From assembly GCA_949317995.1 (NCBI GenBank), contig OX439038.1:70814659-70878658 (forward strand): a DNA stretch of 64,000 bases, given 5' to 3'. The DNA is from Acholoe squamosa (lineage: Eukaryota > Annelida > Polychaeta > Phyllodocida > Polynoidae). The notes beneath the pieces were generated by a model. That model did not search any database and was not told where the DNA came from. It worked only from the letters and a program-made list of their open reading frames with translations. Both the position numbers and the translations under genes were made by a program. Below, in pieces: positions 13,101-25,100 of the stretch (within the stretch, counting starts at the first letter, position 1; the number at the start of each line of letters is the position of its first letter).

Positions 13101-16100
13101 AGGTTGCGTCTAATACGAGAGAATTTATGGTAATAAACATTCTTATTCCTAAAAAAGTAGGGAAGGTGATATTTCTGAATGGGCAGTGAAATGCAAGAAT
13201 ATCAGATGAAGAGCCTTTATCTATAAAATGACTGTATTTTTATGTAATAATAAGTCTTTTGTAGTGATATCACTTTATAGCATCTGCTGTGCTGTTATTC
13301 CAGGGAAAGATGTAACTAACTATTTCAGCACTGTAAATAAACACCACTACTCTTTAACAGGAGTAGGAATTAATATTTGATTCTGTTAGTTCTAATTGCG
13401 CACACTATTTTTGATTCTCTTGTTTCACTATTTTTCCTGATATGTCAATATTTTATAATTTAACATCAATAACTGCATGAAGAGACATTTAAAGAGAATG
13501 AAAAATTCAAATCCTGCCAATTTCAATTTGAAAATTTTAACACTATTTCACAATTTATTTTAGTCCTCTTTGAATTTCAGAGGCCTGCGGGTAAACTTAA
13601 CACGCGTTTCAGGTGACCTATAGAGGAAGAGGATCTGTGCATAGATGTCCTCTTCAATTTCGAACTCGCGGCACTCACGGGCCATGTAGAAGTCAAGGCA
13701 AAGAGCAAGAACACGGTCAACATAGGGAAGATGTTTGTACATGATCTCTGGTGGAAGTCCTGTTGTTCCAACACGTAAAGCCCGGCCGATCAAAAGGATG
13801 AAGGAGAGATAGAGGCCCATGATTCTGCAAGAACACGGAACATACAATTGTACAAATATTGACCAGTGATAAGGTAAGAAATCATATCTTTACAAACATG
13901 AAAAAGTAAATATAAGCATGCCTTCTCTCTCTGATTTTACCATGCTTGAAAACTCATGAACTTAACAACTGTCCATTACAAGTTTCTGCTAATTGACCAT
14001 TTCAAAGGTTTATAACAGCTTATAGTCTTCCTAAACTCAGGGTGTGGCTTATAAGTTTTCATAATCTGTCCCTGTAGTACTTTAGAAACACAGCTGCGAA
14101 TCTAGACTTGATATTGAATATAAAGGTCAGGCAAACAAACCAGCCTGCCAGACACAACATAGATTTGCCTTTATGTTCTGTGGACACATCAATTCCTATG
14201 TGAATTGCCAACCCTGGTGGGGGCTTTATATTGGAAACAAGACTCTCCAATGTAGTAAAATTATCATGGCTGTAACTTGGAATTTAAAGCTCAAAGAATT
14301 GAAAGTATACAGAAGCAGAGTAGAAAGATAGAGATTGTATAGTACCTCTTTGCTCATGATATAATGTTGTATTAACAATTCTGAAATCCATATGGCATAA
14401 GAATTACAAGCTACAGTATATCAAAGGAATGTTTACTACACTAATACTGATAACAATGTAATGGCACATACTACATATCAACTCACTCTGTACTACAGTT
14501 ATCATATGCAAACAATATTCTGTAAAGTATTCATGCAAAAAATTGTAAGTGCAAATGATGTATAAAGTTATGAACATACCTCTTGTAAATACAGATGAAA
14601 TAAATTATGGTGGAAGGAAGAGCATCGCAGATGACTGTGCTCTTTGGTGTCAATCCATCAAAAGATGAACAACGGTGTAAAAAGACCGATGACTGGCTAG
14701 GTTGTCATCTTTTTATCTACAGCACTATGTGACGCAAAGCAACCAAAGCATGCAGTGTTTGAGAAAACATAAGAAAATGTATATATCTTGAAAAAAATAT
14801 GGATAATCTTGATTTATATAAAAGATTGACATAAGATAAGGGGGAGAAGATAAATACAACTGGATTTTCGCTTCTTTTTTTCTATCCAAACATTTTTTCA
14901 TTAAGGCCACACCAAAAAAATAAGTTGGTCTACGGATTTCCCTCTCCATATTTTCGGAAATACAAATTTTTCTTTGAAAAAAGTCTCGTCTGCGGATTTC
15001 ACTGGCTTCACTTTCTACAAGTTTTCCTTTTGTGATGTTTGGCAAATTTTTTTTTTTTAATAAATTTTTTTCGCTCGCCTCACTTTTCCAGCAAGGAATC
15101 CAATGGACGCCAAAAAAATCTTATAAATAAAATAAAAAATTTGCTCGCTCGCACAATTTTTTTCAAAACCAAAATCCGTAGACCAACTTATTTTTTTGGT
15201 GTGGCCTAAGTTAATCCAGTGTTTAAAAGAAAATTGTAACAAGTATACCTTCTAACATGCAGAACATTATACCATGTCATTAATACTTGATATCAATATC
15301 ATATATACTTCATTATATAAAGCATGTTTGAAATCAACGGACTCCTACAAACATAAAATGAACAAGGGACAACATACATGTGCACCTAAGATCATACATA
15401 CAACATGACGTCATAATATATGCACTGCACACATAATTAAACAAATATCTAACAATGTATAAATAACAGATAGTTTCACTCATGTAACAAACAGGACTAC
15501 AAAAACATTCTTCAACAATACATACAAAAAAGAGCGAAATGGATAATAAAAGAGTACTATTTTTCCATACTTACTTTCCTCACATACCAAACATAATCAT
15601 TAAGAGAAACTGATCACTTGTATGACAACTGATATATGAGAGAACTCACCCATATCCAGTGAAGAAGGAAAGCCCAGCTGGCGCAACACGGTCGCTAAAT
15701 GCCACGATAGTAAGGTGGTTCTTCAAAGACTTGCCACTAGATACATCAAATGGAACTGTCAATGCATATTCTGAGAGCTCCCACCACTGAACTTTAATAT
15801 CCTCTGATTTCTTCAAATCAAAGGTTACATTCGTCTGACCTTCGGCTTCTGTGTTGAGAAAACAATAATACACTGAGAGATGATTGAGAGGTATATTTAT
15901 ATCAAATGTAACTTCCACTTGTAGTATTGTAGATTGTAATTTCTGTATATTAATTTCCTGTGCAGAGTAATACAATATCCAAATTGATAGCTGGAGGGTT
16001 GATTCAGACGTTAAACTTCATGGGTATAGGCATATCTTTCATGAGCTGTATACAATGAAGGAACTTACGTGTAACCAGCGAGGAAACATTTCTTGGAGTT

Positions 16101-19100
16101 TCATTTGGAGGTACTTGCATATACCGAGGGAATATGTCAATAAGATTTCTGCAAAAGATAATTTATTTAACTATACTATTTTATGAACATATAAGTGTGA
16201 AAACAACACCGGAGTGTTAGATATCTCAGAATATATCAGAGTGTGGAACAGCCGGGTGGCAGAGACTTCCCAGCACAATAGTCTGACAAAATATGAACAC
16301 TTAAATTTTCTCCCCTTCTTAATGACCAACTAACCAGAATCCTCTCAATAACATACATGTAATCTTGTCATCGTGAATTTGTAAATTTCTGCATTAGTAA
16401 TGATGTGCTTAAACTTACAGTGGGCTGGTGGCAGTGCCATTGATCAGACTGGCAAAGCTTTGACGTATCGCCACCATCTCCGGTATTTTGGGATTGAGAG
16501 CTGTTACAAACTGAGCAGTCACTTCATTGGAGGCTAACCCATTTGATGGTTGTCTACAAGAAAAAAAGATATCACAAATGTAAGCTTGCAAGATAAGACA
16601 GGTGTCAAGCCTCATATGGCATAATTTCAGCCATACAATTTCAAAGAACGCTTCTTCGTTTAATTGGAGGAAACTAACTATTTTACATACTTCTTGACAT
16701 GTGAAATAATGTAATTCTTTACATGTATTAAGGACACAGTTGTATAAGGTACAGATCAATGACATGGCTTGTAGGATTTGCCTGGGACCAGAGTGTGTCT
16801 TATGCATAGGGTCTTACAGAACTCAAAATAAAGACATAACAGGCATGTAACTTTGGGAGCTCAGATGTACTTGCTAAGAGAGGGATCATGATTATTAAAA
16901 AAAAAAAAAAGCCAGCAATCATGTGGCAAGTGTCAGTAGACCCAAGTAACAATTGTACAAATCTGTGCTAGAGAAAAGTCTTACCTTCCAACTGTGATAG
17001 AAAAGATGAGGTTGATATTGTTCTGACTGTCTTCTAATTCCTGGATAAGAGCCTTTTGACTGGGAGGGCTGATTCCCCAGGTTGCTGTTGATTCACCATT
17101 AATGAATATAAAGGATACATCCTCTGCCTTATATGAGCTCAGCCAAGCAGTTGCTTCCTGAATCATTTAGAAGTATGCATTTTAAATATTTGAATATACA
17201 AGTGTATAATATCTGCATGTACCAAGTTCATAATTTCTCTTATACAAGGTCTGAGTGTAGAATCTTATAAAAGAATTACACAATGTACTGTGGTGGTTGG
17301 TCGTCACCTTCGTCCACCGTCGATGGTTATAGTATGGTCATTCAACCATAGCGAGATTACTCTAGGTTATTTATATCATGTCACGTGGATCCCTCCACTC
17401 TACTATAAAAGGGGGGGGGGGGGGTCTTGTCATCTCCCTGGGTTCAGTCCTGGACTGACCACACAAGTGTTCAGATATACTGATCCACTGTGTCACAGGT
17501 TTGATACTCTCCCTAGCGGCGCTTATAAAGTAAGTATTGACTAAGGTCTATACCTATGTGATATACCTCGACAGAGCTTGCTCTTGAGTATCTATAACTG
17601 TTGATAGCCGAGGCTACTACTATGCCACTGACATTTAGACATGTTTACTGGTGTATATGAGAGACGAATAAAGAACAAGCTGGAACCTGAGTTGTATGTC
17701 CTTGTCTTTCTTGCATAAGATTACAATCGACTAGGGTACGGAACACTACAGTACTATACCGCACTACCTATCTGGCGGAATACCAAACTTGGGTAAGCAC
17801 ATTTTACAAAACAAAAGTCATATGAAAAAAAAACAAACAATTGGATTAAAATATTTTAGAGAGCAAGAGAAATACCAAGCACACAATGAGCTACTTACTG
17901 GTTCTCTAGAGTAATAACCCGTTAGTACATTATATTCCGCTTCTGACAACCGCTTTATAAACTGCTGCTGGACACTCATTTTGAAGATAGGCTGTGGAAA
18001 CAAACATAGTGAAATGGCATTATTGCATCAAGGTTAATCATAAATATGATGCTGTCTCCCTTGAGCCTTACTTCATCGTATTATGTTTTACTGGTATAAA
18101 TTTGAATCATTGTTGTATAATTTAGTTGTCAAAGTGATTGATGACTGAAAGCATTAACTAACGTCTACATGCAACTATGAAAGTATGTAAAAAAAAACAA
18201 ATATGTATCTTTTAAAATGAAATAAACAAAGCTATATCACACACCTGATATCCACCCAGTGCAACCTGGATGTCACAGCTCACTGGTGGATTGACTTGGT
18301 AGAGAACCGTATCGGCGAGGGAGAAGAGAAGGAGCGGGAACCAAATGATGAAGATAAGGAGGAAAAGGATGAGGCCACCCATGCCGTACTTCACTGCTAA
18401 CTGACGAAGCTGACCACGAGGTGTTGGATATGCCTTGAAAGGAGAATGATTTATGGTTATGTGAATACAGATTATTGATCCCCCTTGGATAAAGGTTCTT
18501 CTCAATTCTGGCTCAGGTGTCATAAAAAGACACACTTATGAATGATCTCATTGTCTCAGCTTGATAAAAAGATAGATATAGAAAATAGGATATAAGATTA
18601 ACAGTTTTCAAACACTCTCCAGAAAAATGCAAATACAAATTTTCATATGAAATCATAAAATCTGAATATAAACTAGCCCACGCACATCTTCTGCTCTCCG
18701 CCAGCACTTGAGCTGGAATATGTTGGCGTAGATGTCTTCCATCTCTAACCAGGATGTAAGCGCAAGCGTTGTGTCTGTCCACATCCAATCCATTAGAGCC
18801 CGCAGCTCAAGCAGGAATGGCACAGCAAGGAATCTGAAACAGCCAGTACATTAAAAAATTGCTAGTGATTTTCCCCCAACACAATTGAATTAGGTACTAT
18901 ACATGCTACTTTGCCAAAAAGAATTGTTGATATTACAATCTTTTATGAATAGATAGATATAAGAGCAACCAGAATGTAAGTTGCCACAAATTTAAAGTTA
19001 TTTGTTTTAATTCAAACATAGACAACATCCTTACCCCTTGAAGAGGAACAGGTTGACATAGTTGTACTTCTTTGTGAGGAAGTTGCCCAAGATACGCGTC

Positions 19101-22100
19101 GGGTACCCAGAACGAACTTGGTATGCCGAGAAACCAAAGTAGATACATTTGACGAAGTACCACAGCTGCGCCGGAATGTTGTCTGTGAAACTCCTGCAAT
19201 GATCAACACACAAATGCCATCATAGGATTTCTTTTATCAAAAATACTATAATCATATTGTACATTGAGAAGTTCTTACCCTGAACCAGTTGGTTTATGCC
19301 ATTATAGTGCATCTAGGTTAAGCTTTATTGCGTCATTTAACACCACCACCAGTTTGTAGTTGCCCTATTTCAGACCACATGTTCCCCACATCTGTACCCA
19401 TCAGAACATTCTAAATAATTATTCTCTCCTTAGGCTCATGTGCCAAACTTTTCTTCTTCATTTTCAAATTCCTTGTCAAAACCAACTTATAACTTCTGAA
19501 AAAAGGCTACCAGTAGGCTAATAACCATGCTTTTATAACAATAGATAGCTTGACTTATAAATAGGTCTTATGGTAGATGGAATAAAACCATAGTGTTGTA
19601 GATTTTAATACAATAGTAGAGAATAGTCCTGTGAGACATGGCGCGGCGACTTGTTATCTTGTGTCTAGTTTCAGTTGGTGAGACAGATAGGGCGTACTAT
19701 CATCTGGGCTTTTGGTAGTATATAGCACAAATTCAACCTGAACTACCCACTGCAGCTAAGTACTAATAGTCTGTAGACTGTCCATTCTGCATGCACCTCA
19801 CTCAGCTGCCTTCAATGTTCAATGCCATAGTCAACAGGTGTGTCATTATGAGTGTACACTGTCTCAGATTGCCAGGAGCCTGCTCTGCCTGCTCCCCCCC
19901 CCCCACACACCCAACTGCCTATCACTTGTAATAGTCTGTACCTCGTCACGGGCCAGTGGTCAGCAAACCGGCCAGATCACTCCACCTCTCTGTAGAGGGG
20001 GAGCACAGTGTAAGTACCTCGGTGTACATACATGTTTTCAGTGTTCCACAAAATCGTTTATATAATGAAAGGAGTAATCAAATTGATCTTTCATCACCAA
20101 TTTTAGATACATATTCTGAGATAGCATTATTTAAATGTAAACTAAAAATTTTACACAGAAAAGAATGTAGCAGTTCCACAAGGTGGCCTTACACTTCAAC
20201 CTCCTCTGATTTACAAAAATGCACATATGGCAACACACACTTTAGCACTGATTTCTCCATATAGATCTTTGACAGTGAATACTTTGTTCAAATACAGAAA
20301 ATATGATCCAATTGTACCATAACCCACTGAGATAAAACCTGTACTACATATATATAGTAGTTTCAAAACGAACAATTCTAAAACAAAGGCTACAGGGATG
20401 TATTTCTGAATCTTAAAATGCTCTAATGCTAATCTGCCATAGGGCTCCAAATGATGAAATGTCTTATCTGCGAATAAAATCAAAAGTATGAGATATATTC
20501 TGAAACTTCCTTCACTGATAAGTAAAGTACACACACTGTTGTTATTACATTAGAATAGTGAGCAGGAATAGTCCATAGCAGAGGAGCCACAAACAAAAAT
20601 AGATTGCAAGGCCTCCCTATCCCTTACACCGTGGTGACTGTGAACCATACACTAGTCTACTCATCTCACGAGTAGTACTCACTAGTCGCCGCGCTAATAA
20701 AGCAGTTGACTTACCTGTTTGTCAGAAGAGGTAGGAGGAAGAACATGTAGAGATGGATGAATGCTACCAGAATGATCTGGTAGATGAACTTGCCAACTAC
20801 CTGCTTCCTCAGGTACAACGCTCGGTCGATGATTATTAACACAAACTGTAGCAGTAGCATGATCAGGAACGGCACTGGCACCTGGTAAGAGACATGATAT
20901 TATAATTCTACATGGGGGAAAATGATCCATCCTGAAAAGCATTGAAATTGTGGAATGGGAGCCCTTGAACAGACTCTCCATAATGGACTTGAAAACTAAG
21001 AAATCCTTTATGAGTTTCATCCATGTATATACACCACTTCTGATCAAAGTTTTGGTAAAAGAAGGAGATTCATCACAAGTTACACCTCAGTAACAGTGTT
21101 ACTGTATTACATCATTGGAACAGTCAACACTGAATAAATGAACATACCTTATTTTCCTGTAGTACATCTGTCACGACTGTTCCTCCTGATTCCGAAGCCT
21201 TAAACAATGTTTGTATGATTATTAGAAAGTACATCTCCATGATAAATTAACAACATAATTGATATAACATTCTCTTCTACACTATATTCCCAAGCTGTGC
21301 AATTCTATTTTGTGCACTTTGTAAAGGTAAAAGGATTAAATTTGAGAATGGGAGCATTTACTATAAGATGAAGATATCTATATAAATCTCTGTATTTCAG
21401 TCACGGAAGACTTTTCCCAGGAAGTAGAAACAGGAGATACATTTGTTTTGTGAAAGTATGACAGTTTAAATGCAAGAGGCTACAAATAATGCACTAAGGT
21501 ATGACAGTCATACAGTGTGAAGTGACAGGGTTAGGTTAAGCGGGTCCAAATCTGTGGTTCAGACTTTTTCATTTGCGGAGTTGTTTTAGGATGACCTAAT
21601 GGTAAATGAGAACTCAACTAAGGCCACACCAAAAGAATAAGTTGGTCTACGGATTTCCCTCTCCATATTTTCGGAAATACAATTTTTTTTTCTTTGAAAA
21701 AAATCTCGTCTACAGATTTCGCTCGCTTCACTTTCTACAAGTTTTCTCTTCATGATGTTTGGCAATTTTTTTCGCTCACCTCACTTTCCAGCAAGGAATC
21801 CATTGGACGCCAAAAACTTCTTTAAAAAAAATTTTTGCACGCTCGCACCATTTTTTTTCAAACAAAAATCTGTAGACCAACTTATTTTTTTGGTGTGGCC
21901 CAACTGAAAAAGCCACAATATGCGACACAAAGAAATCACGCTAAGCAATGGAGATCAGTAGTAGTTGTCATGGGTTTGAGCAAGATAATCACTACCATGT
22001 CTAAACTAAAGCAAAGCAAATGTCTTCTATCATGAAGACTACTGGTATAGGATATATTCACTTCCCTCATAATAGAAAATAGTTATACATGAAACATTAA

Positions 22101-25100
22101 AGAGGAATGAAAATACTTACACCTAACCCACACAATCCCATGGTAATAAACTCTAAATGATAGCTAGATGTATGATTGTATGTATTTCAAGATACCAAAG
22201 CTGCTGAAGAAGCTATATCATAAGAATACCTTTTTTTCACTCTGATAATATTCAAACAGTACTATGTAGGTGTAAACTTGTAGCAACACTTATATCCCCA
22301 TTTCCAAAATTGGGAAATTCAGGAACTGGATGAGAAAAAGAATTCTTGGAGCATTTCTTCTTTTTCTGACTAGTGGGTTAGCCATGATTCACTGGAGGCA
22401 GCCTGTTGACGGATAGCTCAGTCCTGCCATGTGCAGTTTTAGATGAATTAATGGCAAATTCGGACACTGGAAGTGGCTGTTAATTTCATTTCCTATTAAA
22501 TATCAACCCCTTGCTCTCTGAATATAATCAATAGGGCTACAGGCAAAGTACTCTTGGTTTGAACAGGGGATACAAAATGTCATATACACTCAGAGATAGG
22601 GGAAAAAATGCAATGTTCTTAATACGTAGCACCTGTTTCTTAGTCTTGTCTCGCACACCTTTTTTTTCGTACATTCTGAATATTATCTACAAATTAATCA
22701 TACTTCAGAAATAAAGCGTTCCATTCTGAGCATGTATCCGTATTGCGATACAGCACCGAGGCATTCTTTGTTAAACCTTGTTAAACCTAGCACTTATGTC
22801 GGAAGGCACTTATATGAGATCCCATTGTAGTTGAGTTCGAAGAACCATCTACTTCTAGCACTTGCTCGAGAACAATGCTCTTTGGATACTTTTCTTTTTC
22901 TTTTTAAGAAAACAATCAGAAAAAAAACTTCTTTGATTGCGATATACACATTTCTATGAGTTATGCATTGATCAACTGCAATGTGAATTAAGCTCCCCTG
23001 AGAGCTTTAAGCCTAGGCAGTCACACTCCAAGTCTTAAAGGACTTACATGATGCCCTGGGGCCTAATAGAAGCAACAATACAAGGAAAAACAACAGGTTA
23101 AGTCAAAAACCACTGCAAATATAAGCCGTCTTTCCCCCATTGTGCATTGCTATTTTCTGAAGACCAAGCAACCCTGACTTGTTATTTTAAAAGTCAGTAC
23201 AACTTTTTCCTCAAAGTTTACACCCAGCTTTTAACTGGGGTTAGCATATGTGTGGGGTTTTACTGTAGTAAATCTAAAAGGAAACTAAAAGGGCCACAGT
23301 ATTTTGAGGACTCCATAGTAAAGACACATTCTGTATAATATATATAGTATGAGGTACTCTACACAAATATTTCTAAGCGTGGGTGAAGAAAGGACTAGGT
23401 ATGACACAGCTTACATTACAGGGGAAGAAATTAGAGATTTCTTTTTCTTTGAGGCTTATAATTAATTTACATTACTTCAGGGTGATTTCAATTGATATAA
23501 TCAAATATTCACGGACTGGCTTTTATGAAACATGTTAAGGCAATTGTGATTATTAATTATTTCCATGGCTCCAAAAAGCTTGGGAAATTTCTTTAGGTGG
23601 TTCACTGATTACAGAGGGACACTTCCTACTAGTGACAAGTGTGTTTCACATGATAATACATATTAAGTGTTTTGGTAAGATTGAAACACATCTTAATGAC
23701 GAAAGTATTGTAAATTCATAGTGTAGAACATTTTTATGTTATTATGATTTTGTTTTACACAAGTCTGTATCCAACTGAGTTTTCCTAACTAAAAATCTCA
23801 CTCACTAACACTGTTATTTTTTTTTCTGTGATTGTAAGTTTATTACTACCGTAGGTCGGCAAGTATGGAACATCTTAATTTAAGGGTTCACTCTTATCAC
23901 ACGGTCAATCCAAGAAATAAGGACAAATCTAAATCATAACATGGTAGAGCTGTTCTGACCCTTCAAGGACAGCAAAATGCTTCAAATGTCATGTCCATTT
24001 GTTGTCACAAGTGGCGAATTTTCAAAAGGAGGGGGCGCGCCCCTTCCTCAGAATAATAGGAGGGGATCCAAAACCCTATTTTTGGCTAAAATAGATATAT
24101 ATCCTAAAAGAGGGAAATCAACTCTTAGACCTGTACAGGCAAAGAGGACGATGCAAGTGCCCCTGCACTACCGTCTAATTCTGCTGCTGGTCATTCTGTT
24201 CCACAGACGAGTAACTCAATGTTTGTATATTGCAGCACCGTGCTGAGCCTTCAAACAGGTATCAAACCTGCATGGTCAGCATGATGCATGAATGCAGTCC
24301 TGCTGAGTTACTCACCTGGGCTGCATTTATTCATTACGACAACATATGGACATAACAGAGTAAGGCATTATGGGACCCTTAAAAGGTTTGGAGGCAACAT
24401 GCAGATGGTCAGGGAAAGAATCCAGGTCTGAGAAATCAAAACGTTCAAACAACTCACTTTGTCTGCACCAACAAATGGCTACACGCCACAGAAAACATAA
24501 CAGACTTTTAACATAATTGCATAACATTTCTTAACCCTTTAATGGCTGCATAACCCCTCCAGTCCATCGTCCTGATGCACCAATGGAGCACTATCATGTA
24601 AATTGTCAGCGCTACATTTGTACATCATGCCGACCCGGTAGGGGTGCATTGACCCCGCACGGTCCGCTTGATACTTGATTGCAGCAATGGTGAGTTACTC
24701 ACCAAGGCTGCATTCATGCATCATGCTGACCAATGGTAATAATACACCAATACACTATATATGCCTTTAAAGGGTAAGATTTAGCAGAATTAACAAATGA
24801 TACCAACATTCACAATTTGGAAGTTTATGCTATCACTTTACCCCGATTAAAAATTTGGAGGGTAGATCCCAGTATATCACCGAACAATTAGTTGGGAAGG
24901 ACATGATTTGAGGGTTCTTTATGTACCGTAATCTTTCGCGTATAAGGCGCACCTCGCCTATAAGGCGCACCCCCAACTCAGGGAGGTCTGTTATAACATA
25001 TAAGGCGCACCTCTGAGGGCAGATTTTTGGTAATTTAGTACTGTTCTATAGTATACCTCTGCAGCATTTTGTTTGGCCTATAAGACGCGCCTTATATGTG

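Noticed and set aside
9857..13824. Two tandem Piezo genes instead of one gene with two last exons
   Set aside because: Only the last exon is duplicated. No cap, anchor or blade exons lie between 10110 and 13559, and both copies share the phase of the single upstream exon.
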